From an uncultured Helicobacteraceae bacterium (GTDB taxonomy: Bacteria; Campylobacterota; Campylobacteria; Campylobacterales; Helicobacteraceae), in NCBI GenBank assembly GCA_934728205.1, contig CAKVEH010000048.1, positions 1-8,647 of the forward strand: 8,647 bases of DNA, written 5' to 3'. Of this stretch, positions 1 through 6,562 are shown in pieces. The notes under the pieces are model-generated. The model searched no databases, was not told the DNA's origin, and saw nothing but the letters and a program-made list of their open reading frames with translations. Within the stretch, counting starts at the first letter, position 1. Each line of letters starts with the position of its first letter. The position numbers and the translations under genes are program-made.

Positions 1-217
1 AGGCACAAATGTCCAAAACCCGCTCATCAGTCAAATGGTTAAAAAATTTGATATTGATGTGAATATCATAAGTGGGAATATCGAAGCCGTGCAAAGCAAA
101 GAAATCGGGCATTTAGTATTAAAATTTGTAGGCAAGCAAGATGCGATTGCAGATTCAATCGCGTGGCTTCAAACACAAGGATTAAGCGTAAATGCGATAG
201 ATTCTAGATATATATAA
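1..217 (+). CDS. metN: Methionine ABC transporter ATP-binding protein MetN, C-terminal end (partial)
   Basis: Only the last 71 codons are present (reading frame from base 2, TAA at 215-217); the ATPase domain lies outside the window. The visible part matches the NIL domain that ends MetN proteins: a small ferredoxin-like fold with the stretch VNIISGNIEAV, then GHLVLKFVG, then a helix and a final strand around GLSVNAIDSRYI. In known MetN proteins this domain binds methionine and shuts the transporter down when the cytoplasmic pool is full. The assignment is supported by metI and metQ downstream on the same strand. Unusually, a receptor gene lies between metN and metI. No terminator hairpin with a U-run is seen after the stop, so read-through into the receptor gene is possible. 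Confidence 0.85.
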   Translation, partial: GTNVQNPLISQMVKKFDIDVNIISGNIEAVQSKEIGHLVLKFVGKQDAIADSIAWLQTQGLSVNAIDSRYI

Positions 218-220
218 ATA

Positions 221-249
221 TTGACATATTATGTATAATTTATTATAAT
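221..249 (+). promoter_or_regulatory. Consensus sigma-70-type promoter of the TonB-dependent receptor gene
   Basis: A perfect -35 TTGACA (221-226) and a perfect -10 TATAAT (244-249) are separated by 17 nt. A second TATAAT lies at 234-239 but is only 7 nt from the -35 box. The expected transcript start is near 256, about 30 nt before the ATG at 286. A full consensus -35 is uncommon in Helicobacter, where most vegetative promoters rely on the -10 and a periodic AT signal. The receptor gene therefore probably has its own strong promoter although it sits behind metN. Confidence 0.65.
227..249. promoter_or_regulatory. Possible Fur-type operator between -35 and -10
   Basis: The spacer and -10 hold alternating hexamers TATTAT (227-232), TATAAT (234-239) and TATTAT (241-246), each one base apart, with dyads ATTAT-gt-ATAAT and ATAAT-tt-ATTAT. 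This resembles the NATWAT hexamer array of Fur boxes, and iron control would suit a TonB-dependent receptor. The region is so AT-rich that chance is a serious alternative, so this is an inference only. Confidence 0.25.
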
Positions 250-255
250 CCTTAC

Positions 256-269
256 ACTACTTTTGTAGT
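256..269 (+). other. Small stem-loop at the predicted 5' end of the receptor mRNA
   Basis: ACTAC (256-260) and GTAGT (265-269) form a 5-bp stem with a TTTT loop. It falls at the predicted transcript start and ends 3 nt before the Shine-Dalgarno AAGGAGG (273-279). There is no U-run after it, so it is not a convincing terminator for metN. It could stabilise the 5' end of the mRNA or affect ribosome access; neither is shown by the sequence. Confidence 0.3.
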
Positions 270-345
270 CTTAAGGAGGATTAGAATGAATACAAACGAC
301 ATTGTTAATGGTCATTGTGCGGTTGCATTAGGCATTTTTCTATTA

Positions 346-356
346 GGGGGGGGGGG
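346..356 (+). repeat. Poly-G tract (G11), slipped-strand phase-variation site
   Basis: Eleven consecutive G in the signal-peptide coding region of the receptor gene. Counting codons from the ATG at 286, G11 leads to TGA at 367-369 and G12 to TAA immediately after CAG. G10 (or G13) runs into the receptor frame, reading Gly-Gly-Gly-Ala-Val-Ser-Ala. One G lost or two gained would therefore switch the gene ON. G runs of this length are established phase-variation tracts in Helicobacter and Campylobacter. Confidence 0.85.
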
Positions 357-400
357 CAGTAAGTGCTGAAAACTTGGAATCTAGTGTAGATTCTAGCGCG

Positions 401-430
401 CAAAATACACAAAACCCTCAAAATACACAA
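401..430 (+). repeat. Two-copy 12-bp direct repeat in the receptor's N-terminal linker
   Basis: CAAAATACACAA occurs at 401-412 and again at 419-430, an 18-nt period that preserves frame. It encodes QNTQNP then QNTQSQ in the flexible linker between signal peptide and plug. Copy-number change here would alter linker length without a frameshift. Confidence 0.5.
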
Positions 431-2490
431 TCCCAGCCATCTATTTTAGAAAAATTACTTGACAAAAAACAAAACACTAACTCTAAAGGTGCTGTGGTTT
501 ATGACTTAGGGCAAATCGAAGCCACAGCGGAGGCAAGCTCGGTTGATTATAACGCCACAACATCTATCGTTGATTCCCAAGATATACAAAACACCATCTC
601 AAACGATATGGGCCGCGCCTTGCGCTTCATACCGGGCGTGTTTTATATGCCTAGTGCTACGACCAAAGACACGATATATATACGCGGGTTTAGCGAGTAT
701 GAAATCGGCTACTATCTTGATGGGATTCCTATGAATGACACATTTCGCGGAAACGCAAGTAGCTACACCGATACAAGCGCATTTACCACTTTTGGACTAA
801 GTGAAATCTCTGTGTCAAAAGGCTATATTTCACCATCGTTTGGCGCAGATATGCTCGGTGGAGCGATAAATATGGTAACTTCAAAACCAAAAGGTGATTT
901 AGAAATCGCCTTGCGCTATCAGTTTATCACGGATAACGAAAACCGCGCAGATGCTTCAATAGGACGCAATCTTGGCAAGACTTATTATCAACTTACCTAC
1001 TCTCAAATGGAGCGAAAATCCCTACAATACTCGTATGATTATGGTGCAATGAACTCAAGAGATATACCAAATACTGCTAGACGCTCGCAGGTATTGCGCG
1101 GTAAATATGGCTACCAACCAGATGAAAACAATGAATACAGCCTAAACTTCCACTACCAAAATCAATCTTTTAATGGTGGATGGAATTTTGTGGATTATGA
1201 CGCGACTACACTTTATGCGTTAGGGGATACAAAATTTAGCGAAGCTTTTTCACTCAACTCGCGCGTGTATTATCATAGCAACCTTAATCAAACCATAGAT
1301 TCTGCGAAATATGATGACTTCACCGCGGGGCTTATTGAAACGGGTAAATTCAACTTTAGTGAGAATCAAAATCTAAAAATTAGGCTAAATCTCAAATACA
1401 ATGACCACAAACGCCAAGATAATGGAGAGAGTGATTTGCGAGGAGCGTTTAAAACCCTCAATACCTCAGCTTTTGCTGAATATGCACTAAGGCTTAATTC
1501 CATATTTCGTTTCGCCATCTCTGCAAGCTATGATAGAAGCGATGAACTCTACGCAATGGCAAAAATGAGAAATAATCAAGCGCAACCTCCAACTTGGAGT
1601 GAGCCAAGACGCGAAGCAAAACTCCATATGCAAGGCTTTAGCCTACAAGGAATCCTCTATGTAACTTTGGGCGAACACACTCTATTGCACACAAATATCG
1701 GAAAAAAGACTAATATACCCAATATGGCGACAATCCATTCTCATAACGCAGGTTGGGGGTTTAACGCACCAAGCTCTAATATCAGCCCAGAATCTGCGAT
1801 AAATTATGAACTCGGCGCGGACTTTACTTGGGTGAGCACACAAGTGGGCGTAAATGTGTTTTACAACGATATAAATGCTATGCTTATTAGCGTGCAAACG
1901 CCCGATACAAGTTTGTGTGAAAAGGGAATCTTAGGACAATCCACTTATTGCTTAATTTATAAAATGCTGCAAGCGGGCATTCAATCGGTGGTGAAATCTA
2001 TGCAAAAAAGAGTTTGTTTGATGATATACTCACTTTATGGCTTAATTGGAGCTATGTGCAAAGAAAAAGTTTCAATAGAAACCCCGATGGAAGTCTCACA
2101 TACATCAGTGAATTTATCACACACCCTCGCCAGCTTATCAACTTCAACGCCCTCTTTGCTCCACAAAAAGAATGGAATATAAGTTTTAATGGGAGTGTGC
2201 AAACTTCACGCTATGCTAGAATCAATGTAGGCACACAACAATCCCCAATATATGATTATGCGTGGTTACCCACAGTGATATACTTTGACATTGCGGGGAA
2301 CTACTTCATCACAGATTCTTTGCGACTCTCTTTGGGCGCGTATAATTTACTTGATAAAAACTACAATTACAACACGACTAACGCCACTGCTGGAGGATTA
2401 CCCGGACGAAGATTGTTTGTAAGTCTTGATTGGAAATTTTAAGGATTATCTTTTGGGAATCTTTAAGGGAGATTCTCATTTAAGCAACCC

Positions 2491-2499
2491 TGTTATAAT
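2491..2499 (+). promoter_or_regulatory. Candidate extended -10 promoter for metI
   Basis: TGTTATAAT (2491-2499) is a perfect extended -10 (TG-N-TATAAT). It lies 30 nt before the metI ATG, giving a leader of about 24 nt. No clear -35 is seen, which is usual for Helicobacter. It would allow metI and metQ to be transcribed independently of metN and of the receptor gene. Confidence 0.45.
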
Positions 2500-2529
2500 G
2501 CTTCCACACTTTTGCATTTGGAGGCTTCA

Positions 2530-3240
2530 ATGAAAGAATTTTTACGCAATGCAGATCGAGCGTTTATCGATATTTTGCAATCACTTGTCGGCAATGATGT
2601 GGCATTTTTGCTTATTCGTGGGCTTATAGAGACGCTGTATATGGTGAGTTTTAGCCTCGTGTTTGCTTGCGCTTTTGGTCTGCCTTTGGGTGTGCTCTTA
2701 GTTTTTAGTCGTCCAGATTCTATTAAACCTTTGCCAAAGTTTAACGCCACCCTTAGCTGGCTGGTTAATATCGTGCGTTCATTCCCCTTTATGGTGCTTA
2801 TCATTGCTCTTTTGCCACTTTGTGGTGCGCTCATTGGCGTGAGCACAGGCTCAAGCGCGGCGATTATCGCACTCTCAATCGCGGCAATTCCTTTTATCGC
2901 ACGACTTTTTGAGGGGGCATTACTTGAAGTCTCAAAAGACTTAATCGAGGCTATGCAAGCGTGTGGAGCAAACTATTGGGATATTACTAAAGCAATGATT
3001 GGCGAGGCGAAACCAGCTCTTGCTAATGCAATCACTATCACTGCCATTAGCCTTGTAGGCTACTCTGCAATGGCTGGAATCGTAGGTGGTGGAGGTCTTG
3101 GGGACTTGGCTTATCGATTAGGATTTAACTCATTTCGCGATGATATTTTGGTGTATTCGGTGCTTGTCATCATTGTGCTCGTGCAAGCCCTACAAAGTGG
3201 CGGAGATTTATGGGTGAAAATATTACGAAAGAATCGCTAA
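2530..3240 (+). CDS. metI: Methionine ABC transporter permease MetI
   Basis: A 236-residue inner-membrane permease that forms the translocation channel of the D-/L-methionine importer with MetN and MetQ. Start: ATG at 2530 follows GGAGG (2520-2524) by 5 nt; an in-frame TTG at 2512 lies upstream of that SD and is rejected. Hydrophobic segments occur at about residues 25-60, 74-105, 108-125, 166-187 and 205-222, the five-helix pattern of the MetI family. The cytoplasmic EAA coupling loop is at 140-162 (EAMQACGANYWDITKAMI), the site that docks on MetN. The late signature SAMAGIVGGGGLGDLAYR (179-196) is characteristic of MetI. Length fits the family (about 215-235). metQ follows after 58 nt; metN is over 2 kb upstream, beyond the receptor gene. 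Confidence 0.95.
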   Translation: MKEFLRNADRAFIDILQSLVGNDVAFLLIRGLIETLYMVSFSLVFACAFGLPLGVLLVFSRPDSIKPLPKFNATLSWLVNIVRSFPFMVLIIALLPLCGALIGVSTGSSAAIIALSIAAIPFIARLFEGALLEVSKDLIEAMQACGANYWDITKAMIGEAKPALANAITITAISLVGYSAMAGIVGGGGLGDLAYRLGFNSFRDDILVYSVLVIIVLVQALQSGGDLWVKILRKNR

Positions 3241-3298
3241 GAATTAGATTTTTTTTGGTTAGAATGTTGCGTTTCAAATTCATTATAAAGGATTTCGT

Positions 3299-4132
3299 AT
3301 GAAAGTGTGTAAGTTGTTTATTTTTGGTGCGCTTTTTAGCGTGCTATGCTTTTTTAGTGCGTGTGGCGATAAGCCTAAAGATTCTCAGGTAGAAGCGCAA
3401 GGCGAAGAAAAAAATGGTAATCTCATTGTCGTGGGTGCGACTGCTGTCCCACACGCTCAAATGCTTGAATTTATCAAGCAAGATTTGGCAAGCGATGGCG
3501 TGGAGCTTAAAATTGTAGAGTTTAGCGATTATGTAACGCCAAACTTAAGTCTAAATGATGGGAGCTTGGATGCAAATTTCTTGCAACATAAGCCATTTTT
3601 AGATTCTATTGTCAAGGAGCGCGGACTTGATTTGGTTTCAATTGGGCAGGTGCATATCGAGCCTATCGGCTTTTATTCTGATAAGATTGCAAACATTGAT
3701 GAGCTAAAAGATGGCGATAGTATAGCGATTCCAAACGACCCTACAAATGGTGGGCGCGCGCTAATTTTGCTACACAATCAAGGATTGTTGAAAATTAAAG
3801 ATGTCAATAATCTCTCAAGCAATGAAACTGACATTGTTGAGAATCCACATAATTTCAAAATTGTGCCTGTGGAGGCCGCTTTGTTACCACGCGTGATTGG
3901 AGATTATGAGGGGGCAATCATCAATGGAAACTTTGCATTGCAAGCTGGCAAACGCGCAAAAGACGCGCTTTTCATCGAAGATGAAAAGTCTCCTTATGCC
4001 AATATCATCGCCACAAAGAGTGCCAACGCAAACGATGAGAAACTTCTCAAGCTCAAAAAGGCGTTACAAAGTGAAAAAATGCGTGATTTTATCAAGGAAA
4101 AATTCGAGGGCGAAATCGTCCCAGCCTTTTAA
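3299..4132 (+). CDS. metQ: Methionine-binding lipoprotein MetQ (NLPA family)
   Basis: A 277-residue periplasmic substrate-binding lipoprotein that delivers methionine to MetNI. Start: ATG at 3299 after AAAGGA (3287-3292). The N-terminus is a lipoprotein signal peptide with a hydrophobic core and lipobox FSAC, so Cys22 would be acylated and the protein anchored to the inner membrane. The mature part shows NLPA family landmarks: VVGATAVPHAQMLEF near residue 43, then LDANFLQHKPFLD, then IAIPNDPTNGGRALILL, then the ligand-side stretch GAIINGNFALQAG, ending IVPAF. Length and layout are normal. It is probably cotranscribed with metI; a possible extra -10 (TAGAAT, 3260-3265) sits in the 58-nt gap after a T8 run. 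A strong terminator follows. Specificity for methionine rests on the neighbouring metI and metN. Confidence 0.93.
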   Translation: MKVCKLFIFGALFSVLCFFSACGDKPKDSQVEAQGEEKNGNLIVVGATAVPHAQMLEFIKQDLASDGVELKIVEFSDYVTPNLSLNDGSLDANFLQHKPFLDSIVKERGLDLVSIGQVHIEPIGFYSDKIANIDELKDGDSIAIPNDPTNGGRALILLHNQGLLKIKDVNNLSSNETDIVENPHNFKIVPVEAALLPRVIGDYEGAIINGNFALQAGKRAKDALFIEDEKSPYANIIATKSANANDEKLLKLKKALQSEKMRDFIKEKFEGEIVPAF

Positions 4133-4152
4133 TCACGCGCTTATAATTTCGT

Positions 4153-4183
4153 TTAGAAGTCCTTTTGGGACTTCTAATTTTAT
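4153..4183 (+). terminator. Rho-independent terminator after metQ
   Basis: A perfect 10-bp stem, TTAGAAGTCC (4153-4162) with GGACTTCTAA (4168-4177), a 5-nt loop TTTTG and a short U-rich tail (4178-4183, TTTTAT). It starts 20 nt after the metQ stop. The A/T-flanked stem could also serve a minus-strand transcript ending here. Confidence 0.8.
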
Positions 4184-4193
4184 GTAAGATTCC

Positions 4194-4376
4194 CTAAAAC
4201 TTCTTTTTATTTACATCTTCTAAAATTCCATTAACAATACCATTTGTGCGTTTGGTGATTTCAAGTAGTATTGCTACTTCGACATTTTCTTGCGTTTTGT
4301 TTCGCTGTAAAATTGTGGCATATATTTTGCAAGATATTTTTCCATTCTTTATTAAGGTAGTAGATTTTGTAAATTT
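4194..4376 (-). pseudogene. Possible minus-strand gene remnant, unknown function
   Basis: Reading the minus strand, 60 codons are open between a TAA (4379-4377) and TAG (4196-4194), with no ATG, GTG or TTG start. The peptide is hydrophilic and helix-prone, with ENVEVAILLEITKR and TNGIVNGILEDVNKKKF at the end. It looks more protein-like than the low-complexity AT DNA around it, and it ends beside the metQ terminator as a convergent gene would. I do not recognise the family. It could be the 3' end of a lost gene or a chance open frame. Together with the terminator and the hefA promoter region it fills the 320-nt gap between metQ and hefA. Confidence 0.2.
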
Positions 4377-4423
4377 TTATAAATTTAAAGTATAATGAGA
4401 TAGTAATAAAAATATACTATAAT
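4367..4423 (+). promoter_or_regulatory. Promoter region of the hefABC efflux operon
   Basis: Two perfect -10 boxes are present. TATAAT at 4391-4396 has a partial -35 TTGTAA (4367-4372) 18 nt upstream. TATAAT at 4418-4423 has no clear -35 but gives a short leader of about 23 nt to the hefA ATG. Either or both could start the operon; the downstream one is closer to typical spacing. Confidence 0.5.
4400..4420. promoter_or_regulatory. Inverted repeat overlapping the hefA -10 box, possible repressor operator
   Basis: ATAGTA (4400-4405) and TACTAT (4415-4420) form a 6-bp inverted repeat with a 9-nt spacer, the right arm entering the -10 at 4418-4423. A second pair, AGTATA (4389-4394) and TATACT (4413-4418), overlaps it. 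Binding here would block RNA polymerase, the usual arrangement for TetR-family control of RND pumps. The AT richness makes chance plausible, and no regulator gene is in view. Confidence 0.25.
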
Positions 4424-4452
4424 TCCAATCCACTTTTAATTAAGGAGAAGAG

Positions 4453-5807
4453 ATGCGTTTTTTGATAATGTTTAGTGCGTTAGTCTTTAGTCTCAATGCA
4501 AATGTATATGATTATAGTGCGCTAGAAGTCAATACCACACAATCAAGCCAAAATCAATCTAATAAAGATTCCAAGCAAAATGCTCTCACTCTACTTGAGC
4601 TTTTAGAGGGAGCAAAAAACAACTATAACCTAGAGGCAAAAGACATAGCAATCCTCCAAGCAAAGGCAAGTAGGTTAGCTGCGTTTGCGGAGTTTCTCCC
4701 AACTCTTGATGGAAACTACTCCTATCAAAATGCAGATAACACTTACAGAAAAACGATTTCTAACACCGCCCAACTAAAAGCCCAGTGGGAAGTGTTTAGC
4801 GGACTTAAAACGACCAATAAACTCCGCTCACAACACTCATTATACCGCGCGAGTGTCGCTGATAGAGAAAATACAAAGGAACAGCTCTTTTTGAATGTCA
4901 TTGAGCAATATTATGGATACTTTTCTAATCTTGCACTAAAAGATGCCTTAGAGCAAAAGAAAAAACAACTAGAAGTCAATATTGCACGCGTTGAAAAGCT
5001 CTTTAGAGCGGGGCTTACAACTATTGATGATGTGGAATCTCTACGTGCAGAATACCTCACCACCGAGCACGATTTGGCTAGTAAGTTGCTAGATATTGAA
5101 AACAACAAACTTCTACTCTCTTTGCTTACAAACTTAGAAGTAGAGAATCTCACGCGTGTAACAATCAAAACACCAGCCCAAGAAGTCAAAGATAGAAAAG
5201 ATATTATCGCACTAAGCGAGCAAACAAAAAGCGCGCTTTTCCAAGCACGACAAATCACTTACTTACCAACCATAAGCGTTAGCGATACCTTTGGGTGGAA
5301 TTGGGGGCTCGATAGCACGAGCAAACCTGCGCTTAATGATTTGCTTGGGGCTGGCGTTGGAGCTTTTGGTGGGTCGAGCTTTATGAAAATGAGCTACCCG
5401 CCAAACCAAAATGTCATCGGCATAAATGTCAGTATGAGAATCTTTGATTTTGGAAATATTTGGAATCAAAGGCAAGCCGCTCGCTACACTGCATTGCAAA
5501 GAGAAAGGAACTTGCATATAAAAAACACGAACAAGCAAAAGATGAAAAACTCTATCGCAAAAGTTTAGAGATTGCGCAAGCACAGATTAAAAGCTCCGAA
5601 GCCGCACTAAAAAGCGCGACCGTGTCATTTGATAATGTAGAAAAAAAATACAACGCACAGATTCTAAACTTCAGCGATTTTTTACAATCTTTGACACGCA
5701 AATTTGAAGCAGAGGCGAAATATAAACAAAGCATTGATAATTATGAAATCCAAAAAGCGCGCTATATTTATTATAGTGGGCAAGAAATCGAAGGATACAT
5801 ACAATGA
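4453..5807 (+). pseudogene. hefA: TolC-family outer-membrane efflux channel HefA, frameshifted
   Basis: The outer-membrane exit duct of a tripartite RND pump; trimers span the outer membrane and periplasm. Start: ATG 4453 after AAGGAG (4442-4447). A signal peptide of about 16 residues ends LNA|NVYDYS. The body is the two-repeat, coiled-coil-rich TolC fold: LLELLEGAKNNYNLEAK, then FLPTLDGNYSY, then VFSGLKTTNK, then VEKLFRAGLTTIDDVESL. The reading frame is lost at the A-run 5504-5506: one added A gives LQREKELAYKKHEQAKDEKL and continues to the end (LNFSDFLQSL, YEIQKARYIYYSGQEI). Restored length is 451 residues, normal for the family, and both halves resemble H. pylori HefA. As read, the protein is intact to about residue 350 and then ends at 5568 after about 21 wrong residues, losing about 100, which should abolish the channel. 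The stop overlaps the hefB start (ATGA). Real mutation or sequencing error cannot be separated here. Confidence 0.85.
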
Positions 5808-6520
5808 AAGTAGTGCGAAAGACAATCAAGAGAATCTGCGTGCTTGGCATTGCTCTTATCCTAAGCGCAAATGCACAAGAAAGAGTCTATGCTATCTTTA
5901 ATGCCAAAGCAATCCAAGATGCAAATTTAAGTCTTGGTTCTAGCGGGATTGTGGCAGAGATTGATGTCGATGTAGGAAGTGTGGTAAAAAAGGGAGATAA
6001 ACTTCTCTCACTCTTTAACCTTGATGTGCAAGCCCAAGTGGAATCTATCCGCCAACAATACAACTTCAACAAAAAGCAATATGAGCGATACAAACGCTCT
6101 GCTGGCGCGGTAGATAGAAACTCACTTGATAGATATTTTGCTGATTTTAAGCGATATGAGGCAGATTTGGCTTACCAAGAAGCATTGCTTAGCAAGACTA
6201 TTTTGCTCGCCCCATTTGATGGAATCATCGCCTCAAAAGACATTGAACTCGGTGATGGTGTGGGAGCAAATAACACAAAACTCTTTAGACTTGTGAGTGC
6301 AGAAGTAAAAATCGTGCTTGAATTTGACATTAAATACATTAACAAAGTGCGTGTGGGCGACACATTTGAATTTAGCGTTGATGATGGCGAAAAACAAAAA
6401 GCTACCATTTATAAAATCTATCCTTTGGCAGGAGAGACAAACCGCAAGGTCAAAGCCGAAGCATTGGTAGAAAACATCATACCCGGCACTTTTGGTGATG
6501 GGTATATCCAAACACGCTAA
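5804..6520 (+). CDS. hefB: Periplasmic adaptor (membrane fusion protein) HefB of RND efflux pump
   Basis: A 238-residue HlyD/AcrA-type adaptor that links the inner-membrane pump HefC to the outer-membrane channel HefA. Start: ATG 5804, overlapping the hefA stop as ATGA and preceded by AAGGA (5791-5795), suggesting translational coupling. The N-terminal hydrophobic stretch ends in SANA|QE, fitting a cleaved signal peptide (about 24 residues). The first lipoyl half-motif is at about 43-70 (GSSGIVAEIDVDVGSVVKKG), then a short coiled-coil hairpin (about 75-130, rich in K, E, Y and R). The second lipoyl half follows (LLAPFDGIIASKDIELGDGV), then a beta-barrel ending near GDGYIQTR. It is much shorter than AcrA (about 400) because the membrane-proximal part is reduced, but matches the short form of H. 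pylori HefB, so it is not truncated. hefC starts 42 nt downstream. Confidence 0.9.
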   Translation: MKVVRKTIKRICVLGIALILSANAQERVYAIFNAKAIQDANLSLGSSGIVAEIDVDVGSVVKKGDKLLSLFNLDVQAQVESIRQQYNFNKKQYERYKRSAGAVDRNSLDRYFADFKRYEADLAYQEALLSKTILLAPFDGIIASKDIELGDGVGANNTKLFRLVSAEVKIVLEFDIKYINKVRVGDTFEFSVDDGEKQKATIYKIYPLAGETNRKVKAEALVENIIPGTFGDGYIQTR

Positions 6521-6562
6521 GTAAGCACAAAAGCAACAACAATTAAAAACACAAGGAACAAT

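Larger units (their letters stand above)
286..2442 (+). pseudogene. TonB-dependent outer-membrane receptor, phase-variable (OFF as read) and frameshifted
   Basis: The start is the ATG at 286, behind a strong AAGGAGG (273-279). As read, translation stops at TGA 367-369 after 27 residues because of an 11-base G tract (346-356). With G10 the frame joins the main open frame and gives a signal peptide ending AVSA|EN. The product would be a 718-residue TonB-dependent receptor that imports a scarce ligand (iron complex, other metal or cofactor) across the outer membrane using TonB energy. A Gln/Asn-rich linker comes first, then a plug domain at about residues 70-190 with IYIRGF, YYLDGIPMND and DMLGGAINMV. 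A long beta-barrel follows and ends in the aromatic LFVSLDWKF typical of outer-membrane proteins. A second shift at the A-run 1961-1964 (A4 where A5 is needed) splits off the last 159 codons, which continue the barrel from NAASGHSIGG. The ligand cannot be told. The gene interrupts metN-metI. It is either a true pseudogene or a contingency gene with one sequencing error. Confidence 0.85.

Noticed and set aside
374..382. TTG at 374 as the real start of the receptor gene
   Set aside because: It has no Shine-Dalgarno, and starting there would remove the signal peptide; the ATG at 286 has AAGGAGG and completes a signal peptide when the G tract is one base shorter.
1682..1897. Minus-strand open frames inside the receptor, hefA, hefB and hefC genes
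   Set aside because: They lie opposite well-supported coding regions, show no recognisable domains and lack ribosome binding sites; they are shadows of the real genes.
1958..1966. Programmed -1 ribosomal frameshifting joining the two receptor frames (and the same idea at 5503-5508 in hefA)
   Set aside because: Neither site has a proper X-XXY-YYZ slippery heptamer in the correct register, and no strong downstream stem-loop was seen; a missing A is simpler.
2455..2477. Hairpin GGGAATC / GATTCTC after the receptor stop as a terminator
   Set aside because: The 7-bp stem includes a G-U pair, the loop is 9 nt and no U-run follows, so termination is not convincing.
3237..3256. CTAA-gaa-TTAG followed by a T8 run after metI as a terminator or attenuator
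   Set aside because: A 4-bp AT-rich stem with a 3-nt loop is too weak; read-through from metI to metQ is more likely.
5641..5648. A8 run in hefA (and another A8 at 8102-8109 in hefC) as phase-variation tracts
   Set aside because: Both are in frame and encode ordinary lysine stretches; A runs of this length are common in this AT-rich genome.
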